DNA from: Verrucomicrobia bacterium UBA7008
GTDB taxonomy: Bacteria > Verrucomicrobiota > Kiritimatiellia > RFP12 > UBA1067
Assembly (NCBI GenBank): GCA_002449695.1
Contig: DJXI01000024.1
Location: 22,297-42,120, forward strand
Direction of reading: 5' to 3'
Length of the DNA stretch: 19,824 bases
This document shows positions 14,901 through 19,824 of the stretch, piece by piece. The translations under genes and the position numbers were made by a program. The first letter of the stretch is position 1. Each line of letters begins with the position of its first letter. Below the pieces are notes generated by a model that saw nothing but the letters and a program-made list of their open reading frames with translations, ran no database searches and was not told the origin of the DNA.

Positions 14901-17598
14901 TGTAGAACTCGATCGTCCCGTCGGAGTTGGTGCGCGACTTGGTGTAAAGCCCCGGCTGGAATCCTGTCGCGGCGGCCGGAAGCGTCACCGTGCCGCTGCC
15001 GGTTGCAAGGGTAATGAGTCCGCTGAAGACGGGCTCCTCTGTAAACGCCAGCGTGCCGGAGCCGCGCTTCGTGAAGTCGCCGTCACCGGAAACGACGCCG
15101 TCGATTGTGACGGCATATCCCTGCGTGTCGATCACGCCGCCGTTTGAGCCGAGGACCAGCTTTGCGCCGGATGCAATCAGCGAGCCGGAAGAGAGCGCGG
15201 TGAGCGTGCCGCCGTCGAGCGTAAGCGTTCCGGTGCCGGAGACGGAGACAAGGGCGAGCGTTCCGTCCGCCACCGTCAGGCTGCCGTTGTTCACGAGCGT
15301 GATGTTTGCGTCGCAGACGAGCTTGTCGCCGGTCGTATCCTCCCAGCCTTCAGGGAGAACAATCGTCACATTTTTGCCGGCACCGTCCGTTATGTTAAGT
15401 TTTCCGCCGCCGACAGATGCGTAGTAGGTCGCACCGTCAACCGCCGGAATCGTCAGGTCGCCTGCGCCCTGCGTGTAGGTGTTGCCTGTCGTACGAAGCG
15501 TACCGTTCTGCACCGTGCCGGGACCGGTGAACGATGCCACCGTCACATCGAGCCCGCCCAGGTCGAGCGTCGCTCCCGTTGCCATGGTAACGGCGACTTC
15601 CGGCAGCGACTGTCCCATGCCGCTGATATTCCACTTGTTCGCTAGATACGTCTCGACCTGCTTGCGCTGGGCAGTTGTGATGTTGTAGCCAAAACCCATG
15701 TACTCGCCAATCGCGACGTTCCCGGCCGATCCTCCTATGCTCAGCGATGTTGAATCTGCCTGTCGATTGTATCCGGAAATTGTGATAATGCGTTCGTCGC
15801 TATGATATGTCGTGTCTTGGTAAACGCTGTTTTGCCAAATTCCATCGGTCGTAGAGTCGCTGGATCCCTTCATCCTTACCCAATAATCCCAATTTGAGGC
15901 AGCGGTGCGCCGTCCGACATATCTATTTTTAGAACTATCGTACCTCAACAGAACCGCGCCTCCGTCGCCATGTGATTCGACGCAAATGGCACCGATTGTC
16001 GAATCCGTATGATGCCCGGCTGTCGCGCTTCCGTCATCCGTCCACGAACTCGTGAGGGTGCTACCGCTCGTCAACACCGCCAAATTGCCGCCGAAATGCG
16101 CCGTCGTGAGCGTCATGGCGGAACTCGCGTTCGAGAACGAACCTAACGCTGTCTGCGAATTCCATTGTGTCACCTTGCCGTCTGTCTCTGTTATCGAATT
16201 GGCATCCCTCGCATCGACACGCCAGAGCGGAGAGAGGCCGTCCAGCGACGAAACAAGCGTTAGCGAGGCGTTGTCGGCAAACGTCACGCCGCCGGTAAAG
16301 TCGCTAAGGCCGTAGAGCGTCGTCGCGCCGCGCGTGCGAAAACCGCCCGGGCCGGAAATCTTGCCATAGAACGCGCCATCAACCGTGTTGACCGTTCCGC
16401 TCGATGTCGAAATGTTGCCTGCACCGTACAGGTGGCGAGCGAACACGCTAGAAGCCTCGACTGTCAAATCGTAGTTGTCGGAGGCGTTCGAGTTGTAGTC
16501 GTTTGGCGAGATTGTGAGCGTATCGAGGTTGATTTGGCCTGTTGCAATCAACTTGCCCCAACCCTTGACTTTGAGGACGCCGACGGCTTGACCGCCGCCT
16601 GTCACATTGCCGTCAATTGTCACCGTCTGACCCGTCAGCTCGATCGTGCTTTCCGTCGCCCCGACAGTCAGCGTCACGCCGCTCGCGATAAAGGTGCCGT
16701 CCGCCGTCGGCTTCAGCGTCCCGCCGTCGAGATTCACTTTCGCCGTGCCGGAACCCTTGACAATCGCCTCTGCCGTGAACGTTCCGCCGCAGATGTTGAG
16801 CGTACCCTTTGAATTAGTGCCGTTGGCAATCAAGACATTGCCCGCGCGCGCCGTGTAGGTGCCGTTCGAAATCGTGTAGGTCGCCGTCGTATCGTTGGCA
16901 TCGCCGATGACAAGAGCGCTCTCCGTGAAACTGTATAAGCCTTTTTCGGAGCTGACCGTGCCGCCATTCTGCAGGATGGTTAAAGTGCTCCCCGGCGAAC
17001 GCCCCATGTCGATCACGCCGTCGTTCTGCGTAGCCCCGTCTCGATAACCGACAATCAGTTCGCCGCCTTCGATTGTTACATTGCCTTGTGTACCGGCGTG
17101 CCATTTAGCATAGTCATCCACCCAGAAAGTGCCGAGGACCAGCCAGTACGATGTTTCGACGCGCCCGGAAAGAATCGTCAGGTCGCCGCGCGCATTGTCC
17201 GCCCAGCAGCCGATACCGGTCAGGATGTCGTTCGCGAAGTGATAGGTGCCGCCGTTGATGGCGAGGGCTCCATGCGTGCCGGTCCCCAGGTTCAGATTGC
17301 CGCCCGTCTGCGTCAGCCCTTTATCAAGCGAGTCGGCGGTGAATGTCACCACGCCATTGAGACCGTTCTCAATCCACAGTCCCGAAGTCAACGTCTCGGC
17401 GTTTCCGAATGTCACCGTTGCGGCGGCGCCGTTCATTGTTGAGTAGTTGAACCGGTGCGGCTCAACCGTCCCGCTCCAGTTTGCGCTGTCGCCCCAGTTG
17501 CCCGCGCTGCCGCCGCCCCATTCAATATTCGCCCAAACGCCCAGCGGCAGCGTGGCCGCCGCGAGTGTCAGCATCAAAAGCGTTTTTTTCATCTTCAA
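8992..17598 (-). CDS. Giant secreted PL1-type pectate lyase-like protein with LamG-like, FnIII and autotransporter-type beta-strand repeats
   Basis: The 2868-residue product has a signal peptide (M1 to about A23, ending LGVWA). Module A (about 24-763) and module B (about 901-1530) are homologous; each has TGLWIEN-type beta-strand repeats followed by a LamG/concanavalin-like domain (about 458-660 and 1225-1411). An acidic linker (about 1553-1580) leads into a PL1 polysaccharide-lyase domain (about 1582-1990): AFPGAHGWGRFA, SGSGTLRDAV, IAGQTAPGEGITV and DHCSFSWGLDET (D1707-T1718). The domain closes with a calcium-type loop DSDGDGMPDWWED. A fibronectin III domain (about 2000-2090) and more beta-strand repeats follow, including THTGTTTV-like HTGTTTVKGGTLIVNG. 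The tail ends GFYRVKVNLFQK. Expected role is beta-elimination of pectin-like polysaccharide outside the cell; substrate is inference. No C-terminal beta barrel, sorting signal or PEP-CTERM is seen. AAGGAG lies seven bases before the ATG, 33 bases after uvrD. Confidence 0.88.
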   Translation of the reverse strand: MKMKKTLLMLTLAAATLPLGVWANIEWGGGSAGNWGDSANWSGTVEPHRFNYSTMNGAAATVTFGNAETLTSGLWIENGLNGVVTFTADSLDKGLTQTGGNLNLGTGTHGALAINGGTYHFANDILTGIGCWADNARGDLTILSGRVETSYWLVLGTFWVDDYAKWHAGTQGNVTIEGGELIVGYRDGATQNDGVIDMGRSPGSTLTILQNGGTVSSEKGLYSFTESALVIGDANDTTATYTISNGTYTARAGNVLIANGTNSKGTLNICGGTFTAEAIVKGSGTAKVNLDGGTLKPTADGTFIASGVTLTVGATESTIELTGQTVTIDGNVTGGGQAVGVLKVKGWGKLIATGQINLDTLTISPNDYNSNASDNYDLTVEASSVFARHLYGAGNISTSSGTVNTVDGAFYGKISGPGGFRTRGATTLYGLSDFTGGVTFADNASLTLVSSLDGLSPLWRVDARDANSITETDGKVTQWNSQTALGSFSNASSAMTLTTAHFGGNLAVLTSGSTLTSSWTDDGSATAGHHTDSTIGAICVESHGDGGAVLLRYDSSKNRYVGRRTAASNWDYWVRMKGSSDSTTDGIWQNSVYQDTTYHSDERIITISGYNRQADSTSLSIGGSAGNVAIGEYMGFGYNITTAQRKQVETYLANKWNISGMGQSLPEVAVTMATGATLDLGGLDVTVASFTGPGTVQNGTLRTTGNTYTQGAGDLTIPAVDGATYYASVGGGKLNITDGAGKNVTIVLPEGWEDTTGDKLVCDANITLVNNGSLTVADGTLALVSVSGTGTLTLDGGTLTALSSGSLIASGAKLVLGSNGGVIDTQGYAVTIDGVVSGDGDFTKRGSGTLAFTEEPVFSGLITLATGSGTVTLPAAATGFQPGLYTKSRTNSDGTIEFYNANFDNHWTAGGGATATDWLNPDNWDTRLDGAANYVFHRNQLNGTQAAVSFAGAYSIMTGLWIENDASGTVTFSGSNGNGITIGTAGSDDQGLNIGTGQAGGSLVVDGARVWSCQDLDIGNNGDGHLTVRNNGVVKCLSAEGWAKWVVLGVSGSGKATSITLESGGTLEAWHIQRYTTNGSSEIHLNGGTLRALAATQLIGDSWSEGRYPTTTVWDGGGTIDTQSFDVTIDAPVKGSGPLYKSGAGTLTITGDMSGFTGTITVPDGCGSVIVPAGSKATAGDGTKRVSSDAGIVFSNDDGSLSVPGGEERVWLGHRRLSNSVYVEGSLKLGTPADLDGCTLDHDFAADNFDSNFTNAGGDLVWTDVNINGRSAVHSDTFCVQLNESKASLSTFAVVQSVTTPSWCRLLQDGTQDKWGIQRRGEVNNFWARRYAGSNNWDATTDGMWHNGESGCPLTTEPFVLSIIGKWTSGSASKIRCGDARSSMTWGEVVLYSRELDDEERVGVEDYLMAKWGFTEPKFVYQPLCELNDVTLASGATLNLGGLNVTVKSFSGSGTVENGTLSTVSGMIYQGDGKLTIPAVNGATYVASSSHNILEITGASGKSVTIRLPAGWHDQSSAKKKVVYCEGTPRFVWDGAAEELYDYGDGWWGFYDGSADIGSFSDTNEYDNAYEEELSDDEEGLAFPGAHGWGRFAKGVRASSSPSIYHVTSLANSGSGTLRDAVSKPNRIIVFDVSGVINITSRITFSSNLYIAGQTAPGEGITVYGDGCSFSGASNIICRYLRWRMGHDGSSGKDCAGIANGTNMIFDHCSFSWGLDETFSINPDGKGTPPQNITLQNCIFGQGLMTHSAGGLMQADYITLYRNLYVDNSTRNNKVKGINQYANNIVYNWKNGCYIMGGDSSGSSSCTIEGNLFINGPVSGSADAFGGGNSDFRFYGHDNWQDKNRNGKLDGSCIDGSQTGGGAYTTDKSSLGVDFPYLPLYGGDTLLDNNLRKVGASLPYRDQADCLMIEEVNSIGRSGGLITYESSLLTGKPTDWSWWKGTAKATDSDGDGMPDWWEDANGTDRTKNDALVKAANGRYNIENYINSITVDDRQFFLRAPVGLSAVSDTTTTIRLTWHDYTYGDLGFSVEAEINGEWKEVGRTKANANNCQITGLTPGTYYNVRVRAVGSDHGVTKYSDYATLRVSTRANESAEVDIDTYEQDYTLADGQAFWDATHRYWVENVFFQDGGKVLLNTEGTQTVNIQNWVYPESIVVNGTGDLTLRKLGYLGNWASDANTSINKGNTGSLTLVGSSGYKGKIVNHEGTIYFDTIANGGNSSSLGASTSDPVNWVFDGGGYVYTGGAASSDRGMQFRRTSSFGVSGSSLTLTGAIDGPGDFVLDGGDGMLTIPDANTFFGSKKRGAVIRRGTLYLSTTGGTGSARNFANGNTVTNIVLAGGHLMFASANEEYQTYSVPIQAEENTTSYITLATHCYMDSHLTGNGTVQFNISYVRSYIGKSSKIGNFEGDIIANGTASGAVFLHEGKWNSKNTRFRLTGTIGMAAKTASSTNYLGGLSGDSGTQLRGSDLKNGGAHTYWYIGSANSDETFNGVITDYAATSSNTGRNNIIKVGNGYWRLNGNNIHTGTTTVKGGTLIVNGSLPPGSAVTVNDGATLKGEGTVNGTITVDSGATLEAGDETLYNKSLRTNGDVTLSGGSTCKVPLFWSSSKGAKSNCFKANTGTTWTIRSGTTLELNTGNIELFNNGDKYYVFASDGIPKFSGTFSAISPAVPDKDFTWDTSNLYTGGYVTVVANEGYEPPSAKKDVAARYSVGNLSFRDASYIMHKGRVYGVPDNYGDNNFKFAMDEIYRFRSLFELVLNETADPDVYVVSTELTPAAKAEIAESAQGVAEELVGGLPTVAEARGDTPLRIYSVIPGLYYSVESSGTPSGAMTEGPRVEAASLLNDRATNLVVPHHDGAGFYRVKVNLFQK
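13010..14896 (-). repeat. Internal duplication of the giant lyase, module B
   Basis: Residues about 901-1530 repeat the order of module A. They contain NHWTAGGG..WLNPDNW, TGLWIENDASGTVTF, LNIGTGQAGGSLVVDG, a LamG-like segment with TTDGMWHN and DYLMAKWGF, and LASGATLNLGGLNVTV, GSGTVENGTL, KLTIPAVNGATYVAS and VTIRLPAGWHD. Similarity is at protein level and clearly diverged. Confidence 0.75.
15310..17529 (-). repeat. Internal duplication of the giant lyase, module A
   Basis: Residues about 24-763 parallel module B: IEWGGGSAGNWGDSANW, TSGLWIENGLNGVVTF, LNLGTGTHGALAINGG, a LamG-like segment with TTDGIWQN and TYLANKWNISG, then MATGATLDLGGLDVTV, GPGTVQNGTL, DLTIPAVDGATYYAS and VTIVLPEGWED. A third, shorter beta-repeat block (GGTL..IDTQ..VTIDG) lies between the modules. 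Confidence 0.75.
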
Positions 17599-17631
17599 TC
17601 TCCTTGAAAGTGTCTGTTGGCGCGCCTCGCG

Positions 17632-19779
17632 CTACCGCCGCCAGGTGGTACGCGTAATCGTCTGCGGCCGCTTGCCCGAACCGCCGCCCGAACCGTAGCC
17701 GCCGTAACCGCCGCTCGAACGGCTCCGACCGCCATAACTGCCGCCGCCGTACGAGCCGCCGTAGCTGCCGCCGCCGTACGAGCCGCCGCCATACGAGCCA
17801 CCCGAACCGCCGCCGTACGGGCCGTAGGCCGGCGGCGTAAAGACGCGGCGGATGTTCAAAAGCTCCGGCGCAATCTCCTTGACGAACATCGACGGCTCCA
17901 CCGGGAACATGCCGCCGTCCGTCATCTTGCGCATCGCCGGCGCGAACAGGTAAAGCCGGTCCTTCGCCCGCGTGACGACGACGTAAAAGAGCCGCCGTTC
18001 CTCGTCGAAGCGCCCTTCCTCCGTCGCCTTCGCGCTCGGGAACATCCCTTCGCTCAGCCACGGCACCATCACGACCGGCCACTCCATCCCCTTCGCCTGG
18101 TGCACCGTCGAGAGCGTCACGCGGTCAAGGTCGGGATCGTTGCGCCGCGCGTCGAGGTTGGTCAGCAGCGCCACGTCGGCGAGGAACCCTTCGAGGCCGT
18201 TCTCCGCGCCCGCGATCTGCGCGGCCAGCTCCTTGATGTCGTCGAGGCGGTCCTCCGCCTCCTGCTCCTCCCACGCCTCGCGCAGATGGTCCTCGTAGAA
18301 GAAGTCGCAGAAATCCTCCACAAGCGCGCCGACCGCGCCCTCCTGCAAATGGTCGTCCGCCGCCTCCATCGCCTTCGCGAGCGCGGGCCACAGCGGCTTC
18401 GCCTTCTTGCCGAGCAGCCCGCCGAGCGCGTCGCGGTCCTCGCGCCGCCGCGGGTCGAACGTGCGGCCGAGCTTCTCCCAGAACTTGCGCGCGCTCGTCT
18501 CGCCGACGCCCGGCAGCAGGCTGACGAAGCGCAGGAACGACAGCTCGTCGCGCGGATTGACGAGGAGCCGCAGATACGCGAGCACGTCCTTGGTGTGGAC
18601 CTGCTCGAACACGCCCACGCCCGACGTGATGCGGAACGGCACCTTCATGCGCGCGAGCGTCATCTGCACGTCGATGGACTGGAAATGGCTGCGGTAGAGG
18701 ATCGCGATGTCGCTGTAGCGGTAGCCGAGCTCGCGCGCCTCGCGCACGAGCCGCAGGATCTCGCCCGCCTGCGCCTTGCCGTCGGCCACCTTGTAGAGCC
18801 AGGGCTTGTCGCCGTTCGAGCCGCGCGTGGGCCGAAGGCGCTTCTCGAACTGGTTGGGCGCGTCCTTCATCACGGTGTTCGCGACGTCCAGCACGCCCGG
18901 CACCGAGCGGTAGTTGCGCTCCAGCGTGATCGTGCGGCACCCGTTCCAGCGGTCCGGGAACTCCATGATGTTCTCGATCTGCGCGCCGCGCCACGTGTAG
19001 ATGCACTGGAAGTCGTCACCCACCGCCATGATGTTGCGGTGCTTCGCCGCGAGGATGTCGGTGAACTCCGCCTGAAGCCCGTTCGTGTCCTGGTATTCGT
19101 CGACGAGCACGTGGAGGAAGTGGTCCTGGAGGATGTCGCGCACCCGGTCCTGCGTCTTGAGGAGCGTCAGCGCATTGACGAGCAGATCGTCGAAATCCAT
19201 CGCGTTCAGCTCCTTCTTCCGCGCCGCGTACCGGTCGGCGACGGTCGCGATCTCCTCGGGCGTGAAGCCCGCCGCGCGCGTCTGCCACCGCGCGGCGACG
19301 AGCCCGATCGCCTTCTGCTCGTTCACCGACTCGGAGATCATCTTGGCGACGATCTCCTTCTTCGGAAAATCCTTCGGGTCGGCGACGGACGACTTGATGA
19401 TCTCGCCGATCAGCTTCTTCTGGTCGTCCTCGTCGATGATGTTGAAGCCGGGCGTGTAGCCGAGCAGCGTGCCGTAGCGCCGCAGGAGCCGCGCGCAGAT
19501 CGAATGGAACGTTCCCGACCAGATCGCCGCGACGGCGGGCCCGACGACCTGCTGCGCGCGCTCGAGCATTTCGCGCGCCGCGCGGTTGGTGAAGGTCAGC
19601 AGCAGAATCCGCTCGGCCGGCACGCCCTGCTCGATCAGGTACGCGACGCGGTGGACGAGCGTGCGCGTCTTGCCCGTCCCCGCCGCCGCCAGCACCAGCA
19701 GCGGGCCGTCCGCCGCCGTCGCCGCCGCGCACTGCTCAGGGTTCAGCAATCTGGAAAAATCCGTAGCCATACTCTCCAT
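17632..19779 (-). CDS. uvrD: UvrD/PcrA/Rep-type superfamily 1 DNA helicase
   Basis: A 3'-5' DNA helicase of repair and replication restart. Helicase motifs, in order: Q-motif region LLNPEQCAAA (11-20), Walker A AAAGTGKTRT (31-40), LTFTNRAARE (61-70), DEExx box VLVDEYQDTN (about 223-232), GDDFQCIYTWRGA (about 252-264), TVHQAKGMEWPVV, and EERRLFYVVVTRAKDRL (about 590-606). The total of 715 residues is near PcrA and UvrD (about 720), but the last 65 or so are a low-complexity Gly/Ser/Tyr tail in place of the usual C-terminal domain. UvrD, PcrA and Rep cannot be separated without a phylogeny. The start at 19779 is chosen because the -10-like motif lies eight bases upstream, which leaves a 2-base leader; an ATG at 19770 (MATDFSRLL) is possible. 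A frame opening at 19797 would begin inside that motif. The giant lyase gene starts 33 bases downstream. Confidence 0.93.
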   Translation of the reverse strand: MESMATDFSRLLNPEQCAAATAADGPLLVLAAAGTGKTRTLVHRVAYLIEQGVPAERILLLTFTNRAAREMLERAQQVVGPAVAAIWSGTFHSICARLLRRYGTLLGYTPGFNIIDEDDQKKLIGEIIKSSVADPKDFPKKEIVAKMISESVNEQKAIGLVAARWQTRAAGFTPEEIATVADRYAARKKELNAMDFDDLLVNALTLLKTQDRVRDILQDHFLHVLVDEYQDTNGLQAEFTDILAAKHRNIMAVGDDFQCIYTWRGAQIENIMEFPDRWNGCRTITLERNYRSVPGVLDVANTVMKDAPNQFEKRLRPTRGSNGDKPWLYKVADGKAQAGEILRLVREARELGYRYSDIAILYRSHFQSIDVQMTLARMKVPFRITSGVGVFEQVHTKDVLAYLRLLVNPRDELSFLRFVSLLPGVGETSARKFWEKLGRTFDPRRREDRDALGGLLGKKAKPLWPALAKAMEAADDHLQEGAVGALVEDFCDFFYEDHLREAWEEQEAEDRLDDIKELAAQIAGAENGLEGFLADVALLTNLDARRNDPDLDRVTLSTVHQAKGMEWPVVMVPWLSEGMFPSAKATEEGRFDEERRLFYVVVTRAKDRLYLFAPAMRKMTDGGMFPVEPSMFVKEIAPELLNIRRVFTPPAYGPYGGGSGGSYGGGSYGGGSYGGSYGGGSYGGRSRSSGGYGGYGSGGGSGKRPQTITRTTWRR
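17670..17832 (-). repeat. GGGSY-type tandem repeat in the helicase C-terminus
   Basis: Imperfect 12-15-base units encode about five GGSY/GGGSY repeats, followed by GGRSRSSGGYGGYGSGG and a basic end (KRPQTITRTTWRR). The tail has no visible fold and resembles disordered nucleic-acid-binding or phase-separating segments. The basic RGG-like and KR residues favour nucleic-acid contact, by inference. Confidence 0.85.
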
Positions 19780-19787
19780 TTGTGTGT

Positions 19788-19817
19788 AGTTTATCACAAT
19801 CCCTCACGCGCGCGCAA
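19788..19817 (-). promoter_or_regulatory. Promoter before uvrD
   Basis: The minus strand reads TTGCGC (19817-19812), an 18-base spacer, then TAAACT (19793-19788) with a TGTGA extension. The 18-base spacing and the 9-mer TGATAAACT are the same as in the tRNA-Ser promoter. Eight bases separate the hexamer from the ATG at 19779, predicting a leader of about two bases. The -35 is weak (only TTG fits). Confidence 0.5.
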
Positions 19818-19824
19818 GAGGCGA

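Noticed and set aside
17315..17330. A further TGATAAA occurrence inside the giant gene
   Set aside because: It reads TGATAAAGG, lacking the final T of the -10 hexamer, and lies within a beta-repeat coding segment with no start codon in the right place.
17670..17832. Possible CRISPR-like or regulatory tandem repeat
   Set aside because: The units are short, have no unique spacers, and stay in frame inside the helicase gene, coding for GGSY repeats.

Overview
The window looks like a GC-rich, Gram-negative (diderm) bacterial chromosome; by eye about two thirds of the bases are G+C. Outer-membrane biogenesis genes (bamA, ompH/skp, lpxD) sit beside a very large secreted polysaccharide lyase built from autotransporter-type beta-strand repeats and LamG-like domains, and beside a NarL-type sensor kinase with an OB-fold-like periplasmic part. 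Together these suggest a member of the PVC superphylum, most likely Verrucomicrobiota/Kiritimatiellota. That placement is inference from gene content, not from a marker phylogeny. Every gene recognised here is on the minus strand, so transcription runs from high to low coordinates.

In transcription order: (1) uvrD/pcrA-type helicase (19779-17632) with a Gly/Ser/Tyr-rich tail; (2) a 2868-residue secreted protein with a central PL1 pectate-lyase-like domain, a large internal duplication and C-terminal beta-strand repeats (17598-8992); (3) a histidine kinase (8877-7480) and its LuxR-type response regulator (7483-6869), translationally coupled; (4) a rho-independent terminator that overlaps the promoter of a tRNA pair, Ser(CGA) then Gly(CCC) (6788-6599); (5) recN (6579-4993) only 19 bases after the tRNA CCA end; (6) an AroB-fold protein that has lost key dehydroquinate-synthase residues (4961-3825); (7) the envelope operon bamA (3802-1451), ompH/skp (1380-823) and lpxD (823 to beyond the window edge).

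bamA inserts outer-membrane proteins, Skp/OmpH chaperones them through the periplasm, and LpxD makes the lipid A precursor, so the three form the classical envelope-assembly cluster. The giant lyase probably acts on pectin-like polysaccharide outside the cell. The two-component system downstream of it has its own promoter, and its target is not visible here.

The most unusual regulatory signal is one 9-base motif, TGATAAA(A/C)T, found at four places. It lies 7-8 bases before the ATG of bamA, the kinase gene and uvrD, and in the tRNA-Ser promoter. It reads as an extended -10 element and implies nearly leaderless mRNAs for three protein genes, while neighbours such as the giant lyase and the aroB-like gene have ordinary Shine-Dalgarno sites. 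A perfect 16-base palindrome sits at about -42 of the kinase promoter. No gene-free stretch exceeds 300 bases; the longest is the 114 bases at 8878-8991. I see no rRNA, CRISPR array, insertion sequence or phage gene.
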